Shown here: piece after piece, positions 38,650-50,110 of the stretch
Numbering within the stretch: position 1 is the stretch's first letter
Layout: each line of letters begins with the position of its first letter
Assembly (NCBI RefSeq): GCF_014805625.2
Contig: NW_023998415.1
Span: 47,981,593 to 48,045,592 of the forward strand
Direction of reading: 5' to 3'
Length of the DNA: 64,000 bases
Source of the DNA: Glossina fuscipes
Lineage: Eukaryota; Arthropoda; Insecta; Diptera; Glossinidae
Position numbers and translations under genes: made by a program
The notes under the pieces: model-generated
Database searches by the model: none
What the model was told of the DNA's origin: nothing
What the model saw: only the letters and a program-made list of their open reading frames with translations

Positions 38650-41150
38650 AAAATCTCTTCCTAATTTTCCAAGCCCATGTAGCATTACAACCCAGCATTT
38701 TTAACAAATTTTTCTCAAAATGTATTAAAAATTACAACATTTTTTTTTTTTTTTTATATATATCCAATTCATTTTCAAGGCAGATAGTTTTAAATCAATT
38801 CAGAAAATTATTTTGAAAAGATCGGTATGATAAAAGCCCGCTCTATCTCAACTCCTGTTACAAATTGGAAACGTATGCACTTAATGCAAGCGTACCGTAC
38901 TGACGTGAGACGAATTTCAACTTGACAACATTTTCATAATTTTCGCTAAATGCATTCTACACCGAATATCCTTGAGTTTAATAAGAAAACTCTATTAAGT
39001 GTTCTTGAAGTAAATTGATCGGCAAATCTGTGAATTAAAGAGAAAAATACTCTGATCCGGTTATTATGTTTCCTACATACATATACCCGAATGTTATAAA
39101 TTTTCTATTATATCGCATAACTAGTTATATGTATAGGCATATAACATATACCATAGCAGCCATAAATATACATAATTGATATTAGATGTCAAATATTTTA
39201 ACATTTCAGCATTAATTTTGTTTGAAAATAACATTTGATTTATGTCTTTATTGTGTTAGCGCAAGTGTTACACATATCTTTTGAAATTTCATATTAACCG
39301 GTTTCCAATCATATGCAATAAATTTTTTATATACAATTATCTTAAATATGAATTAGAATTTTTTTTTTTTTTTTTGTGTTTTTGCTATAAATTTCTAAAA
39401 AGGAAAAAACGATTTCTTATATAAATGAAAGAAATCATATTTGAATTTTTGAATTTTTAACCAGTGTTTCACTTCGTGCCCACATTGATTGTTGTTATTA
39501 TTATTATTAATTATTCACCGTAAATGCTTTTAAAATGAGGAAAATATTTCGGTTCTGGTTTGCGATGAAAACGACATCTGGTGTTTGTCTGAGCTAAAGA
39601 AAAAGTACTAAAAAGGGCATTTTCCAGTGACCGAATCTGTATAAGAGAGAATTCGAATTTCGAAATCTATTCATGCTTTCAACCTAATAGAAAGGACATT
39701 TCTATTTAATTGCAATTATCTTGGGAGATAATTTCCCATTATAAGTTAAAATTACCTTCATTGTTTTTTATTATTATTTATTATTATTAATTACTCTTCT
39801 CTGATGTTATTAAAGTTGTTAACAATCGAATTAATGAAATCTAGGAATATATTTAAGGCATAATGGCAGTCTACCTTTTATGCAATAAATGCAACAATGC
39901 CATGTTATGAATAACAAACCTGCTTAAAAAAAAAAAAAACAGTATTTTTGTAAAGCTTTTTTGTTTGAGTTTGTGTTGCAAAAGCTAGCGCAGGTATGCT
40001 AGCGTTGCAAAGTTCGTACTGCGTTGGTGTTTTTTGTGGGAAATTCCGTTGTTTGTTTACGTTTGCCATGCCTGTGCCAACAGGTGGTTATTGGGGTGTC
40101 GAGGATTATGAAAAGGAACGAGTTAAGCTCTCGTGAAAGCGATATGGAATTTTCTGATTTAAAACGCAATCTTCGCTGTCAACCCCCAACGTCACTAATT
40201 TTAAGCCACTAATTAATCTTAATACAACTATCATTATCCATTCACTTAGAGTGCACTGTAAAGTAAATAAAAAATAAATCTTCAATTACGTCTTGGAGTC
40301 GATTGGCCATACAAGAATAGAAGCTAAGCTAACAACAATGTTTTTTGGCAGAGAAGGTGAACTCTCCCGTCGCTCATTCGACATATTTCGGTAGCGTTTA
40401 TTTCTTTAGTGAAGATATTTTAGCCGAAAGTCGCTTCTTCCCTAATTTTCAAATTGTGATCATAAGCTGCACTCGAAAGTAAAGACTGCCAAATATTTCC
40501 AAAGATTTCTGTGACATTTTCAGAGAAGAATGTGGATCAACGAGTTCATAAACTCTGCTTCAATATTTTTAGATAGAAGCTTGCTATGAGTACTTATTTT
40601 CTTTTAGACTATTGCTATGGAGGAAGTACAAGCCAACCATGGTTATAACTGGTTAGGTAAATTATGTTGATATAGTAATAGTCGGGAGCACGGAGCCCGC
40701 TTGCCATATCAGATACAATATCCGACAAAAATATATCTTGAAGAAACGTAGTCCATAGTCCGGCGTTCACCGTCTTCAAGACAAAGTTATTTTGCATGAA
40801 AACTCGCAAACAGTTTTCTAGCTCCTTGATAGCTTACCGTCCAAGCTAACTTAACTTAAGATGCATTTTTTTCCAGTTTAATCCTATCAAGTGTAGAAAA
40901 AAACGCATTACCGTAAATAACGGTAATCCATGCCTACACATATCGACATACACCAAAACGATTGCTTGTAGAGAACTGAAACTTGTACCAAAGTGTAAGT
41001 TACTTATACACAAACTTTTGGAAGAACGATTCAGGAATGTTGCAGAGGGAGCGGGTCAAGCACGTGTGAAACAAACTCAATCCAACGGTCTTACATAACT
41101 TTTATTGTTCCCTTGTAAGCTCTTATGAAGTGAAATTAAGCTGTCAGCTA
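38650..41150. other. Non-coding stretch, no gene recognised
   Basis: AT-rich sequence with T-homopolymers and ATT repeats. The open frames at 40024-40212 and 40615-40809 start at non-ATG codons, have no recognisable homology and no splice context, and are not called. Confidence 0.45.
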
Positions 41151-41157
41151 AATTACT

Positions 41158-41229
41158 GGTTCCATGGTGTAATGGTTAGCACTCTGGACTCTGAATCCAG
41201 CGATCCGAGTTCAAGTCTCGGTGGGACCT
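41158..41229 (+). tRNA. tRNA-Gln (anticodon CTG), copy 1
   Basis: A 72-base cloverleaf without encoded CCA. The acceptor stem is GGTTCCA/TGGGACC with discriminator T, the D-arm A box is TGGTGTAATGGTTAGCACTC, the anticodon arm TCTGG-ACTCTGA-ATCCAG carries CTG, and the T arm is GAGTTCAAGTCTC. It differs from the copy at 44.3 kb at only two positions: an A-to-G change in the 3' acceptor strand, making a U-G wobble, and an A-to-G change in the T loop. A TTTT run about 26 bases downstream may end RNA polymerase III transcription. It should be functional. Confidence 0.95.
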
Positions 41230-41689
41230 GCGAATTATATACGTATCCATTCTATTTTGTTTGCGAAACTATTCATGTTCATAAATGCAATTTTATCCGT
41301 ACGAAGAAATTTGTTTTTAAAAATCATGTCCCTTGTGCCGTAAAGGGGATTCTATTGTAATATAATATAAATGTGTCTTTTTTATATTATATATTAGCGC
41401 ACAAACATACAATCTAATGTGCTTGTATCCTGAATATTGTGTAATGCTAATATTATATTACGATAATAATTGAAAATAATCTCAAATTTTTATTACTAAA
41501 TAAATTATTTAGAATTAATAAAAATATTTTAGCTCTGTTCGAAAACCAATGAGTCAGATTACGAGTCAGTAGGGCGCGTTTATATGGCAGCATATAATAT
41601 ATGACAAATGAACTAAATAAGCGTTTATTTGAGGCAACGATGTAAATAAAACAAATAAAAAAACTATCATCAGATAAACTTGTTTTCAA

Positions 41690-41830
41690 ATTCCTAATTC
41701 CAAATGACTTGAGGCTATGTTACTATTCAATATTCAGATATGAAAAATCCAACAATAGACAGCAGTCGATGGAACGGACATGGTTAAATCGACTCAGAAT
41801 TTGAAGATGATCCAAAAAAAAAAAAAAAAA
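41690..41830 (+). mobile_element. Short INE-1-like fragment
   Basis: Contains GACAGCAGTCGATGGAACGG, GGACATGGTTAAATCGACTC and an AATTTGAAGATGATCC block as in the A copies, ending at an A-tract. Too short to assign ends. Confidence 0.35.
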
Positions 41831-42119
41831 AAGTGCTTTTGAAAACAGCGAGTCCTTTTCCAGAAGAGAAAATTCTAGCGCGGTCACCTATTGAGGGCTG
41901 CCTGAGGTTGAAAAAAAGACTTTCCAAGATCTTCCGAGAACCTGAGTTTATCTGTTATAAATGATGACGTGTTGATTGAACAGATTTAGTCCATAGGTAA
42001 AAAACTTCCCTTTACCGACATATATTACAAATGTTTTTTTTACGAATAGGTAGAAACCCGCCTGTATTCATTCAGGAAATTGCGGCTAATTATAGATGAT
42101 TTTTCATTAAAAAACTAGT

Positions 42120-42690
42120 AAGAATATTATAGTCGGGCAAGGCCAACCATTAAATACGCTACACCAACAAAATAGGTTGAAATGGCCCGAATTTGTTGCA
42201 GTTAATTTTTCCATGTTAAATTACTGTTACGATATAATTTTCATCATGAAGCATTCAAAATTATACGATTTTCACGTATGAACTTTAATTCTCGTTATAT
42301 GAGGGGTTAGAAAATTACCCCACCTACTACTACTATTTCGCCACGTTTGCTGAGATATTTTGAAAATTGCAATTTTTTTCCATATAATGGCTTTTCAGAA
42401 TAAGGCATTATCTGGGGAGTGGTCGAAAAAGTTAACCGTTCGTCCTTGAGTGAAAACACGTTACTATATAAAATTTCATCGAAATAATTCAAAAATTCCG
42501 ATCTGTAGCTTGAACACAAATATACATGGACAAACATCAGACGGACAGACATGCTTAGATCAATTCAGATAATGATCCTGAATCGATCAGCATAATAAAA
42601 GGTATGTGCAGCTTAAGCCCTTCTGCGTGTTACATATGAGCGGCCTAACTTAATATACCCTTTACCACAAGTGGTGTAGGGTATAGTTAG
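42120..42690 (+). mobile_element. INE-1-like repeat, subfamily B, copy 4 (best ends)
   Basis: Starts ATTATAGTCGGGCAAGGCCA and TACGCTACACC and ends TACCACAAGTGGTGTAGGGTA, so GCTACACC and GGTGTAGGG form complementary ends. An internal hairpin (ACCACAAGTGGT) sits at the right end. The interior keeps the ordered B landmarks, including TCTGGGGAGTGGTCGAAAAA, ACATCAGACGGACAGACATG and TTCTGCGTGTTACATATGAG. It lies between the first and second tRNA-Gln genes. Confidence 0.7.
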
Positions 42691-43579
42691 TTACCATTGT
42701 GAGTTTTTTTCTTTTTCAAACGCTTCCAGAAGTTTTCATTTTATTACCCTCAATTTCTTCGATGAAAAAAGGCAAAATTTTGATTGTATCTTTATTTAAC
42801 GTAGCATAGCCGAATTTTGCGCGAGAATGAATGATTTGTAACGATTTCTCATTGCTTCTGTGAATATCTTGATAGTCGTTATCAAGAGAAATTTGATCCA
42901 AAGATTATACGAATTGACCATGTCTGTTTGTCTGATCCATTGCGTAAGAGATGAATGGACAGATATTTCCTCTTTGTTGTCTGTTTTCTTTATTTTTTTT
43001 TTTATTTTCTTATATACATGAAATCTTTTCGAAATTTCTATAATAATATTTTCAAGAAAATTCTCCATAAATAATTGTTTTGAACATAAAATTAATTTAT
43101 CGAAAATATTTCAATTTTCAATTTTCAATTTTGACAATTGTATGTCGACTGTGGGTACAAAACTTTTGCTCCTCTTACAAATCGATGAATATTGCTAAGG
43201 ATATAAATAGTTTTGCAAGAGTGTATAACTACAAGAGATTTATGATTTCAAAAAATTTAAAATGAGGCCTAGATTATTTAGAGGTAGTAGGTAGTTTAAC
43301 ATATTAGAGCTAACGAAAGGGTCCTGAAGATGAAGATAAGAATTCTTGTTTTTACATCACAGACGGAAATATTTTTGCCAATATGTAATTAATTTGGAAG
43401 CGTGTTTTTCTTTAATTATTTTCTATTATTTTTCCCACAAAACAACATCCTGTGTTCACCTTTTTATGTTTTCTTGGATAGTAGCGTCTAGCGAAAATTT
43501 CTAAAAAAAAAAAAAGTTCCCATATTGATTTTTAATCTATTGAAATACAAAACCTCATATAGACCGCGCCACAAGAAGG

Positions 43580-43651
43580 GGTTCTATGGTGTAATGGTTA
43601 GCACTCTGGACTTTGAATCCAGCGATCCGAGTTCAAATCTCGGTAGAACCT
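43580..43651 (+). tRNA. tRNA-Gln (anticodon TTG)
   Basis: A 72-base cloverleaf whose acceptor stem GGTTCTA/TAGAACC is perfectly paired. The anticodon loop ACTTTGA carries TTG, which reads CAA and, by wobble, CAG. A and B boxes are intact (TGGTGTAATGG; GGTTCAAATCTC-type B box with GAGTTCAAATCTC). It ends with T and is followed by an eight-T terminator at 43685-43692. The compensated acceptor-stem pair T6-A67, compared with C-G in the CTG genes, shows that it is under structural constraint. Confidence 0.97.
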
Positions 43652-44318
43652 GCCGATTGCGCCCTGTCGATTGGTCCGTGAGCCTTTTTTTTATAAATTT
43701 GATTTATAATCTATTTAAAAAAATAAACAAATATTATAGCAAGATAAGAAAAATAAAAAGGTTGTTGTGCCCTAAGACAAACAATAAAATAGTATAGGTA
43801 CGGCGCTTAAATAAAAGTAAAGGAACTTCATTAAAATAATTTAAGGAACAAAAATAAACTATTTTTATACGATGTCTTTTCATCTTCCTCATCTTATTGG
43901 CTTGGCTTGATTAGCCAGTTTGACAAGGGGTTTTGCAGATATGCTTTGAATTCCAGCTCATCGCGGATAGTTTTGTTGCTAACGAACCATAGGGAATTAT
44001 GAGTGAGACGGAGGGATATTTTTGAAACATTTCAATATTAGAGAATTACTGGCTGTTTCCTCCAATTTTATGCCTAAAAATAGATTAAAGGATACTCTTG
44101 TGTCAAACGCATTTATTTTTTTGCATTAAGATGAGCAAGTAACCATATTCTGACTTCGTAAGTAATTTTCTTTTGATTGCAGTGTCTGCTCTGAGGAACT
44201 TTAAAAGTGATATAGGAATAATTCTCTTAATTAAGAGCAAATTGTTCTTATGAACTTTCACATGCGCAGTGATATAGCAAAAAGCTAAAATAGCAAAGAA
44301 ATGTTAAGTAACTATCAA

Positions 44319-44390
44319 GGTTCCATGGTGTAATGGTTAGCACTCTGGACTCTGAATCCAGCGATCCGAGTTCAAATCTCGGTGGAACCT
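44319..44390 (+). tRNA. tRNA-Gln (anticodon CTG), copy 2
   Basis: A canonical 72-base cloverleaf with acceptor GGTTCCA/TGGAACC, anticodon CTG in loop ACTCTGA and B box GAGTTCAAATCTC. It is followed by a six-T terminator at 44417-44422. It is the third same-strand tRNA-Gln in 3.2 kb and identical to the usual eukaryotic tRNA-Gln(CTG) pattern. The Mfap1 pseudogene begins about 370 bases downstream. Confidence 0.97.
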
Positions 44391-45475
44391 TATTTTGGAA
44401 GTCGTGCCAAGAGCTCTTTTTTACGTATTCATAAGCTATCCAAAAGGATAAGTAGGCCAATATGATGAAAATTTTCTCAATCCTTATACATACATAGTTT
44501 ACAAAATGTATGTATAGAAAGAAGTGCGACTGTTTAATTTATCCTGTTGTGTTACTTTTCTTCTTTTTTCTAGTAGTTATTGTTCTCTGAGTAAACTTTG
44601 TTTTGTTGCTTGTCAAAGCTTTTTGTTTTTGTCACTATATGAATTATCCTTATAAGGAACAATGGGTATATAGAGCATGGCAGTACGCAACGAAACAGGC
44701 AATTGAACGATTAAGATATCATAAGAAAAATTGTCTAAAGCATTTTTATTTTCTTAAGGCAGAATTTCTATGGACAAGATAAAAGTTAAGGTTATATATA
44801 CATCAAGTAGAAGGCCAGATTATGCCAAAGATTATTCCCGCTCCGAAGTAAGCGATTTAGACGCCTTTCTAGACAGTCGACTATTGACTACAACTAGTCA
44901 ACACGGTAAACCTCATAGTAAACATGACAGAAATTCAAAAAAACAAACATCGGAGCAGGATAAGGTCGCGGAAGAAATTAACGATCCACGCTTACGTCGG
45001 TCAAGAGCATGACCTTCAGAAAATGACATATTAGAAGGAAAGCATCTAGAACATCATCGGCTCATACACGAGTCAGAGCTTTTGCAAACAGATAGTAACG
45101 AAGATAACAAAGAAGATGACGAACAGCAGCGACAAGAGCAAAATGTGGAGAGAGCCACACAAAAATGCTGCAGTAACAAGAAGAGGAAGAAATTTTACCA
45201 CAAGAAGAAGAAAAACCTTTGGAACCATCGGATACGTAGAGTTCAAAATATGAAAGCCAAAACAAATTGAAAAAGATAATCAGCCACGTTTGAAGACTTT
45301 ATTTGTGCACAAAAGGGAACGCGCAACTATACAAAAAAAAGAATGCGGAACGTCGAGACAGTGGCAATTAGAGGTGGAAACGAAGGGCGTGACTAAAAAA
45401 AAACCTAGACCAACATTGCCTACGACATATAGTAGAACAAAGCATTAAAATAGATTCGGAAAAAGCAAAAGTATT

Positions 45476-45640
45476 TTTATATTATTATTATTATTATTAT
45501 TATTGTCATTATTATAAATTTAGCCAGAGAATAAAGTCTAAGAGTAAAGTTTTAAAGCACTAGCAGGCTTTCGGCTTTTATTAAAATCTCTACCGCACTT
45601 GAGGTTTGAACCCACGACCATTGGCAACCAGACTAACAAA
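45476..45640 (-). mobile_element. tRNA-derived SINE, 5'-truncated copy
   Basis: Shares with the complete copy at 53.1 kb the ATT-rich tail, AAATTTAGCCAGAGAATAAA, AAAGCACTAGCA and CTCTACCGCACTTGAGGTTT, which includes the B box on the minus strand (GGTTCAAACC). The A-box end is missing. It sits exactly at the first break in the Mfap1 pseudogene. Confidence 0.75.
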
Positions 45641-45779
45641 ATAAATTCTTAGACTAAAAGGAATGACGTAAAACACTATCAACATAGCAGAACATAGGCT
45701 ACCGGCTCCATTTTAGAAAAGGGCATTAGATATTAAGCCTAATAGTTTTAATAAATTAAAATACTGTATTGACATTGCG

Positions 45780-46160
45780 TTCTGTAGCTGATGTTAGGAT
45801 GTCCATAGGATTGGTTGTTCCAAATGCAATACTTGTAGCAAAGGAAAAGTTAAAGCAGTCACAAAGAATGTACTTTATAATGAGAATTTGTCCTCAATTG
45901 CTAATTGGGGAAGAAGTTTTGTTCGATATAAAGGTGGAGAATTAATCGAGGTTTAATAGAAGAGTAGTGCTTGCTGATGATACTAGTGTAGATTTTTTGG
46001 CATAATTTTCTCTTCTAATTAGAGGTGCAGAAGCAGCATACTTCGCCGCTCGATCAGCTTGGTCATTTCCCAAATAAACCGATATGACTTGATACCCAAA
46101 TCGCCGCATGTTGTAATGATGTTCCTAAATTTGTTGATGGTGCTCCATCTCGAGGTCGAA
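45780..46160 (-). mobile_element. Non-LTR retrotransposon fragment (RNase H end)
   Basis: On the minus strand, 46103-45998 reads RFGYQVISVYLGNDQADRAA followed by KYAASAP. This fits the RNase H C-terminal block of jockey/I-type LINEs (xVPSHxGIxGNExADxxAK), including the last catalytic Asp in NDQAD. The upstream sequence (INKFRNIITTCG) fits the preceding helix but is one frame off. The reverse transcriptase part is absent. It lies inside the interrupted Mfap1 pseudogene. Confidence 0.55.
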
Positions 46161-47115
46161 GGATTCCGAATAGTTTTTAATATAGACAAAGGGAAAATAT
46201 ACAGAATAAAAAGGGAAATGTTTTAAATAATTGTTTTAGCCTGACACTGCCAAGCCTAGTATAGGTGACGTGTGTACCGATGAATAGGAAGCTTGGAAAC
46301 TGCGAGAACAAAATCGCGAATGAAACGCGCTCGCGAAGAAAGAGAAAAGTATGCCCATAGCAAGATCATCGAATTTACGTACTGCACAGAAATTATCAGA
46401 TGGCATCTACTTGATCAGCTAAATGGTGGAGTCGCCTATCTATGTACCAGATTAAATTACAATTATGAATCGCAAACACCTTCTGTCGCTATTTTTTTTT
46501 TTCATCCATCTCGTTCATCATTGCGAAGAAATTAAATGAATACGGCGAAATACCTAAATGTATTCAATATTTAATTTACTAAAAAAACGACCTCATATCT
46601 CGCATCAAGTACCTCTGAACAATCGTATTTAAACATCGTACAAGTGTTTATCCGTATATAGTTTAATTTATGAGACAATTTTGAATCTCTTTATACATTG
46701 ACAAGAATTTACTCTAGAAAGAAGCTTTACAAGCTTTAGAAGAGGATCAAATCGGAATAGAATATAGTATTTTCTCGAAAATTGGTTTTACTCCATTATA
46801 TAAACTATCGCTTATTTTTTTATTCTATTTTCTAGAAGCGTGACTTTAGTTAGGCCAGTGACGCTGGAAGATCATTGTGACAAGACAAATATTATCGAAA
46901 GTGGTTCATGTAAAATATATCGGTAGATGTGGTCGTATAAAATATACGCATTTGTTAGTCAAGACGCGACAAAATTCCATTCACCAATTTTATGAAGCAA
47001 GTTTTTAATAAGTCACCTTTAGCAAAACGAAAGAAATTAGAATAAACTTTCTTTAATTCTAGAACCAAACAAATTTAACGCAAATAATCTCTTGTTTTGA
47101 TTAAGAATTTTATCT

Positions 47116-49494
47116 TTAATATATGGCATTTAGATATTCTCTGGGTACCGGGTTTTCCGTGTAATAGTTTTTAAATTTACAGGCGTATTTATTGCGCTCG
47201 GATAATATACCCAGTTCATCGAATGTCTTCGCTATATAAACAAAAATGTCTAAAACTTTGGCATGGGCTTCAAGTTTCCGATAGCTGTCAATGGCACGTT
47301 CCAAAATTGGCAAAGCTTTTCGTAGTCGTTGTTGTTGAATATTTCGATCATGGCCTGCTTTTACTAAACAGCGCACAAAAGTAAAATCGGTGTTTGCTCT
47401 ATCATACAATCCACCATTTATATAAATATGATCCATAGAATTTTTCATCGATTGCAATGCTTTTTGCGGTAAACCCATTCTGAGCATAACTTCAGCCAGT
47501 AGAACACCGATCAAGGCATTTTCATATTCCATATAAGCCGAAGCAGAGAGCACAGAAGCACGCATTAAATGTTCTATAGCTTGAGTTGATGTGATAGACG
47601 AGGACATATTGGTATAAGCCATCAAAACTAAGACACGAACTTGACTTAAAACATCAAGAGCAGCAGAATTTTGTAATTCCAGTAAGATGTGTCGAGCTTC
47701 ATTGTAGTAGCCCTTAGCTATGTATACCATTGCTCTTTGCAAAGTGCCATCATTTCTATCAAGCAGATACAACTGACAACACCACTTTGATGCTTCTTGC
47801 CATTGGCAACGGTAAATGGCTTGTTGTATGGACACATGGCATTCGCTAATCATCCAATTGATGGCATTAGGATAACGTGGAAATCTGGAACGTGCATGCA
47901 TCAGCAACACGACTCCTAACTGATGTTCACCCTGGACATTAAACCATAGTGCAAGACTAGAAAGAACTTTACAAACACTTTCTGAATTACTAACATCACC
48001 AAAGACCCAGGTTTTCTTTAGATTAAGTAATAATTGTGAATAGAGTGCTGACATCTCATGGCGGCCATATGTGCACCAAAGAGCAGAACGTAATGCCAAA
48101 GAATCAGATACATGTTGAGGTCTGGAATTTTTACTATTGACTTCGTCACTTTTCAGAAGCATTTGAAACAAATCCAAAGGTAAGTAACCGCATTGAGCCC
48201 CAAACATAACCACAAATTGTATAGCTAGGGATAAAGATTGTATCATTCCGATATCCTCCACATCCGGGATGCACTTTTCAAAGGGATCGATATGCTTGCT
48301 CTTCAACAGACAATACCACGAATTGGCCAAATCTAAACAACGTTTATCGCCACACTCTTGAGCTAACATTATACACTCCTTTAAGGCATTCAATGCTTCA
48401 CGACGATGTTCAAAACTGGCATGCAAAACAGCTAAGTTAACGCTGAAGTATTGAAAGCCCTTCTGTTCTGATTGTCCCATTATTTGCATGGGACTCCGAT
48501 CAAAAGCTCTATGCAATGCGTTTAAGGCGCCGAATACATCGCGCAATCTAAGTTGATTCATGTAGCCAAGGAAATAGGCTTGCGCACTTAAAGGATTATC
48601 CCGTATTATCTCATTTAGTTTGGATTGCATTTCAATAGGCGTCAAAGCTCTTAATTCGTTGTTCTCCAAAAGATTACATTGCTGATTAACAAAAAGTTCA
48701 ACTTGTTTCGCAGACCATTTACAGTGTTGATTGCGATCCATGTGAACGGTTTCAGTATCCAATACGGGTTCCTCGGTCGTATCGTTATCTGATTCGTCTA
48801 TTAATAAACTTTCCAGGCGATTGTGCTTACGGGAACTAGTAGTCAATGAACGTAAACCTGTAGAGCCATTCATTTCTATTATTGCTGTTAGGAGGTATTC
48901 AGAAGAAAAATTTGATTTTACCTTTTTCATAATATAAACAAATATTTTTGTGTAATGCCACCATTTCGGGAAATGACAAACGTTCTAGGACCACACCTAC
49001 TCGACGTATATACAAACCTACAATACTGAACTGGCTAACTCCCACTTGTTCCGCTAACATTTTTTCAATATTTTGCATTTCGCAAAAATCAAAAAGTGTC
49101 TCAAGGCCCATCGAGAAAACGTTGCCAATAACCTTTTCAAAGCACTCTAAATGGTAATCGTCTATCTTATATTTAGATGAACATAGTAGCTGATACAAAT
49201 CGCTGAATGTCATGTCAGGATATTGTATCAGTTTAAGCAACAACATGCAGAAATTACGTCTCAGGTGGGCAGGATATTCAAGACCGGCGTCCGCAGCAGC
49301 TTTTTTCGCCTAGCGGTTCAATTAACAAAGCAAACTCATACTGCTGTTATTGCTCAATAATGAAGGAAATTACCAGTTACCCTTATGTATTGGTCTACCA
49401 AGACCAACACGGCCACCTTATGTGGAGTTGGCGCATCTATTAGACCCACACTAGGATTACGTGGGTTTAAAGCTTCTAATTCTTCGAAGTGCAT
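47116..49494 (-). CDS. ida: Anaphase-promoting complex subunit 5 (APC5)
   Basis: APC5 is a TPR scaffold subunit of the anaphase-promoting complex, the ubiquitin ligase that triggers anaphase and mitotic exit. The fly gene is imaginal discs arrested. Coding exons are 49494-49381, 49309-48922 and 48884-47116 (114+388+1769 bases), in phases 0 and 1, for 756 aa; human APC5 has about 755. Exon 1 starts MHFEELEALNPR after a pyrimidine-rich TTTAG, so a 5'UTR intron ends near 49513. Introns are 71 and 37 bases; the second could use either of two nearby AGs in the same phase (CTAACAG or AATAATAG). Residues 264-345 hold the ANAPC5-type helical repeat block (NPLSAQAYFLGYM, NLAVLHASFEHRREAL), followed by TPR-like helices to the end. 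No internal stop or missing block was seen. Confidence 0.95.
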
Positions 49495-49529
49495 GGCTAG
49501 ATTCAACTTATACTAAAGAGAATAGAGAA

Positions 49530-50100
49530 ACGCCAGTGAAATTAGTTTGTGCTCTTCTTCTTTTTAAAATTTTTCATAAGCATGCATGATTATCATTTAA
49601 TACATTCACAAAATCAGGGACGTCATTAAATACCAAGCTTATCACAGTTGCCCCAATACCATCACCGGCTCAAATTGAAATGATTTTTTCTATCTTCACG
49701 TTACGTTACGTCACGACATACTGTAACCAATAGTGCAACAAACTGCAGGTCAAAAATGTTCGCAAGCAAGCGATCTGTTGTGGCAATTAAATTGAAGATA
49801 CAATTGCCAACCGACTAGGATTAAAGTTATATAAGCTTCTGTAAATTTCTCAAAAAAGCAATAATATCAGATCGAAACACCAACGAAATGCTATAAAAAC
49901 CGATTACTTCCATTTTATTACTAACGCACCTTCACATTTATGTGCTTGCTCATTGGAGTACGTTAAAAGTGCAGTCATTAAGTTAATTTAGAAATAGTAT
50001 AAAGTTGAAATTCTTACATAACACCTTTTAAATGACTATTATAATATGTTGTAAAAGCTAATGTTATAAAAACCACTGGAAATGTTTAATAAAATGCGTA
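49530..50100. other. Intergenic spacer between ida and Sc2
   Basis: About 600 bases between the Sc2 stop and the ida start. It probably contains the Sc2 polyadenylation site (an ATTAAA on the minus strand near 50090) and the ida promoter and 5'UTR exon. No clear TATA box or initiator was identified. Confidence 0.5.
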
Positions 50101-50110
50101 TTGTGCATGT

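Larger units (their letters stand above)
44758..46420 (+). pseudogene. Mfap1: Mfap1 pseudogene, interrupted by retroelement insertion
   Basis: Mfap1 is a conserved nuclear protein of the spliceosomal B complex. Here its blocks follow in order on the plus strand: GRISMDKIKVK and RRPDYAKDY (44758-44830), DPRLRRSRA then a TGA at 45010, HHRLIHESEL, an acidic QEEEEILPQEEEKP in another frame with TAA and TAG stops (45165-45230), QPRLKTLFVHKRERATIQ in a third frame (45290-45350), RHIVEQSIKIDSEKAKV (45429-45475), and, after about 780 bases of inserted sequence, CTDE, EAWKLRE and MKRAREEREK (46276-46355). There are at least three stops and four frameshifts, so no full protein is possible. The start is missing; homology begins at the block that precedes an internal Met in the parent. 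No introns are seen, which fits a 5'-truncated retrocopy, but the parent's intron map was not available for comparison. Confidence 0.85.

Noticed and set aside
41130..41360. Open frame across the first tRNA-Gln, and similar frames at 43525-43797 and 44248-44460
   Set aside because: They translate tRNA sequence. The shared residues come from the tRNA identity, not from a protein family.
45010..45012. A TGA followed by C inside an otherwise open 166-codon frame, looking like stop-codon readthrough
   Set aside because: Further frameshifts and stops in adjacent Mfap1 blocks show that the locus is a decayed copy, so readthrough is unnecessary.
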